A stretch of 41,879 bases of DNA from Microcoleus sp. EPA2 (lineage in GTDB: Bacteria > Cyanobacteriota > Cyanobacteriia > Cyanobacteriales > Microcoleaceae), in assembly GCA_020882975.1 (NCBI GenBank), contig JAHRFD010000038.1:1-41879 (forward strand). The letters run 5' to 3'. This document shows positions 40,462 through 41,879 of this stretch, in pieces. A program made the translations under genes and the position numbers. Under the pieces are notes generated by a model. The model was not told the DNA's origin and did no database searches. It saw only the letters and a list, made by a program, of their open reading frames with translations. How positions within the stretch are numbered: position 1 is the first letter of the stretch; each line of letters starts with the position of its first letter.

Positions 40462-41879
40462 TCAATAGGACCATCCAAATCTATCTAACAATCGATTAGG
40501 AATCATACTAGATGCTTTTTCTGCTTGTTCCGGTGTGAAAACATCCCGCCATTCATCTACATTCCCTGTGCGATAATGCGTACCTGGCTTAAATTTGGGA
40601 GGGGGTGGCATAGTAAATCGCGATCGATCAATTTCATAAAAATCCAAAATAGTATTAAATAGTTCCTGTGAATTTTCTACTAAATCTTCCTGGCTGGTAA
40701 ATAAAATTTTTGGATAAAATGATGGATTTTCTTCTGCATCAAGCCAACTTTCTATCCACTTGATTGCTCCCGGTAGAGCCCAGTTATCTATCTGCCAGCT
40801 TATTTGTTCTGTCAGGGACATACAAAAATAGTTTTTGGGAAGTTGTGAGCAATTAAATATGTGTACAGGACTCCTGTTATATCTGTAGAGATTATTGTGA
40901 TGAACTTGAGAAAGAGTAACTTGCCGGGGATCTCTAACATTAACAATTAATCGATCGGCAATTAAACTTATTGTTAACAAGTTATAGGGTTCTGCATACA
41001 AATGCGCTGACACTAAATTAGAAGTTGAGTTTTTATAGGGTTCTTCAGTCAATAATTGTAAGTAGCTAGTATTTCCCTCAAAAATAGTTAAATATCTCGG
41101 ATTATCTGCATTATCGCAATTATTGATCAGGTTTTGTAAAGCATTAAAAATGTATGTACTTGCGGATTTAGCCAGGGTAATAAAACACATTCTTCCAATG
41201 TTTCCGTGAGAGCGATCTTCGATAAATTTTATTTGATTTGACCGATAATAACTGCGAAAAGCCTCATTTTGCTTGCCTTGTAGCATAAGTGCGTTTCCCA
41301 GCTTAAAGTGAAGTTCCACAGACTTAGGGTGAATTTGAACAGCTTTTTGATACCAATCTACCAAATTGTCTATTTGCCCTTGTATCCCCAAAGCTTCCCC
41401 TCGTTGAGAGTATGCTTCTATTAAATCAGGTTGCAGTTCTATTGCACGTTCATAACTTTGACAAGCTTCATCATTTTTTTTGAGTTGTAATAAAATATTT
41501 CCCAAATGTAGATGTAAGTCCCCTGAATCAGGTTTCATGATAATAGCGTGTTGATATAAAGCTATTGCCTCATCCAATTTTCCCTGTTGCTTAATGGTTT
41601 CTGCCCTAGTCAAGAAATTCTTTAGAAATTGTGGTTTGAGAGCTATAGCTGTTTGATAGCTGTCTAAAGCTTCGCTATATTTTTCGAGTTGCCAAAAAGC
41701 ATTGCCGAGGTGGAAGTGAGCTTCTGCCCAGTCTGGTTTGAGAATTGTCGTGGTTTGATAGCTGTCTAAAGCTTCGCTATATTTTTCGAGTTGCCAAAAA
41801 GCATTGCCGAGGTGGAAGTGAGCTTCTGCCCAGTCTGGTTTGAGAATTGTCGTGGTTTGATAGCTGTCTAAAGCTTCGC
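40462..41879 (-). CDS. TPR array fused to a sulfotransferase-like domain (5' end outside the window)
   Basis: The frame is open to the window edge, so the N-terminus is missing; a TTG at 41613 is not the real start, because the TPR pattern continues unbroken upstream. TPR units cover the upstream part. The C-terminal domain has a 5'-phosphosulfate-like loop (FITLAKSASTYIFNAL), a 3'-phosphate motif (RLIVNVRDPRQVTLS) and a late YRTGNVDEWRDVF segment like the RKG...W region of PAPS-dependent sulfotransferases. The PKSGTT consensus is altered to AKSAST. It probably moves sulfate from PAPS to a glycan hydroxyl (inference). Perfect 102-base repeats lie in its TPR part. Confidence 0.82.
   Translation of the reverse strand, partial: EALDSYQTTTILKPDWAEAHFHLGNAFWQLEKYSEALDSYQTTTILKPDWAEAHFHLGNAFWQLEKYSEALDSYQTAIALKPQFLKNFLTRAETIKQQGKLDEAIALYQHAIIMKPDSGDLHLHLGNILLQLKKNDEACQSYERAIELQPDLIEAYSQRGEALGIQGQIDNLVDWYQKAVQIHPKSVELHFKLGNALMLQGKQNEAFRSYYRSNQIKFIEDRSHGNIGRMCFITLAKSASTYIFNALQNLINNCDNADNPRYLTIFEGNTSYLQLLTEEPYKNSTSNLVSAHLYAEPYNLLTISLIADRLIVNVRDPRQVTLSQVHHNNLYRYNRSPVHIFNCSQLPKNYFCMSLTEQISWQIDNWALPGAIKWIESWLDAEENPSFYPKILFTSQEDLVENSQELFNTILDFYEIDRSRFTMPPPPKFKPGTHYRTGNVDEWRDVFTPEQAEKASSMIPNRLLDRFGWSY
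41651..41879 (-). repeat. Perfect 102-base tandem repeats within the TPR coding region
   Basis: Copies at 41651-41752 and 41753-41854 are identical base for base, and a third begins at 41855 and runs off the window. Each is 34 codons, exactly one TPR unit (core HFHLGNAFWQLEKYSEALDS). Identity at the third codon positions shows recent duplication or gene conversion, and repeat number may vary between strains. Confidence 0.95.

Noticed and set aside
41611..41613. TTG as the start of the TPR-sulfotransferase
   Set aside because: The TPR reading frame continues without a stop to the window edge, so the gene begins outside.

Overview
The window looks like a chromosomal segment of a filamentous cyanobacterium (Oscillatoria/Microcoleus-type). 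The HIP1 octamer GCGATCGC recurs throughout, composition is moderately AT-rich, cyanobacterial accessory families are present (Uma2/DUF820 nuclease, retropepsin-like protease, long TPR proteins), and short GC-rich palindromic repeats sit in the gaps. This is recognition from sequence alone; no database was searched and species is not claimed.

The content is almost entirely glycan biosynthesis and tailoring. Left arm (1-12.4 kb): a tandem intergenic repeat, a 934-residue TPR protein, two plus-strand methyltransferases sharing a DUF4214-like leader, then a minus-strand run of three paralogous GT4 glycosyltransferases, a methyltransferase, a GDP-mannose 4,6-dehydratase-like enzyme and a small retropepsin-like protease. 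Centre (12.9-17.7 kb): one plus-strand 1619-residue protein joining TPRs, a GT17-like glycosyltransferase, a beta-rich carbohydrate-binding-like segment, an FkbM methyltransferase and a C-terminal domain I do not recognise with certainty.

Right arm (17.8-41.9 kb): a long, tightly packed minus-strand run. Read in its own direction it begins with a TPR-sulfotransferase (cut by the window end), a TPR/DUF4214/glycosyltransferase and a TPR-oxygenase. It continues through a block with three PhyH-like 2-oxoglutarate/Fe(II) oxygenases, an LIC12192-family 'sporadic carbohydrate cluster' protein, an SDR and methyltransferases. Next come a GalE-like epimerase, a Nudix hydrolase, a SIS-domain sugar isomerase and a second TPR-glycosyltransferase. 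It ends with a CDP-deoxysugar operon (rfbF, rfbG, C-methyltransferase, rfbC-like epimerase, reductase), a further methyltransferase and a CmcI-like methyltransferase.

Taken together the genes could make activated sugars (CDP-6-deoxyhexose with a methyl branch, a GDP-4-keto-6-deoxy sugar, possibly a heptose), transfer them, and decorate them with O/C-methyl, hydroxyl and sulfate groups. The most unusual theme is that very different catalytic domains (GT17, FkbM, TIGR04372-like GT, 2OG oxygenase, sulfotransferase) are each fused to the same kind of TPR array, with signs of recent repeat duplication and dispersed TPR DNA fragments. No polymerase, flippase, tRNA, rRNA, CRISPR array or transposase was seen.
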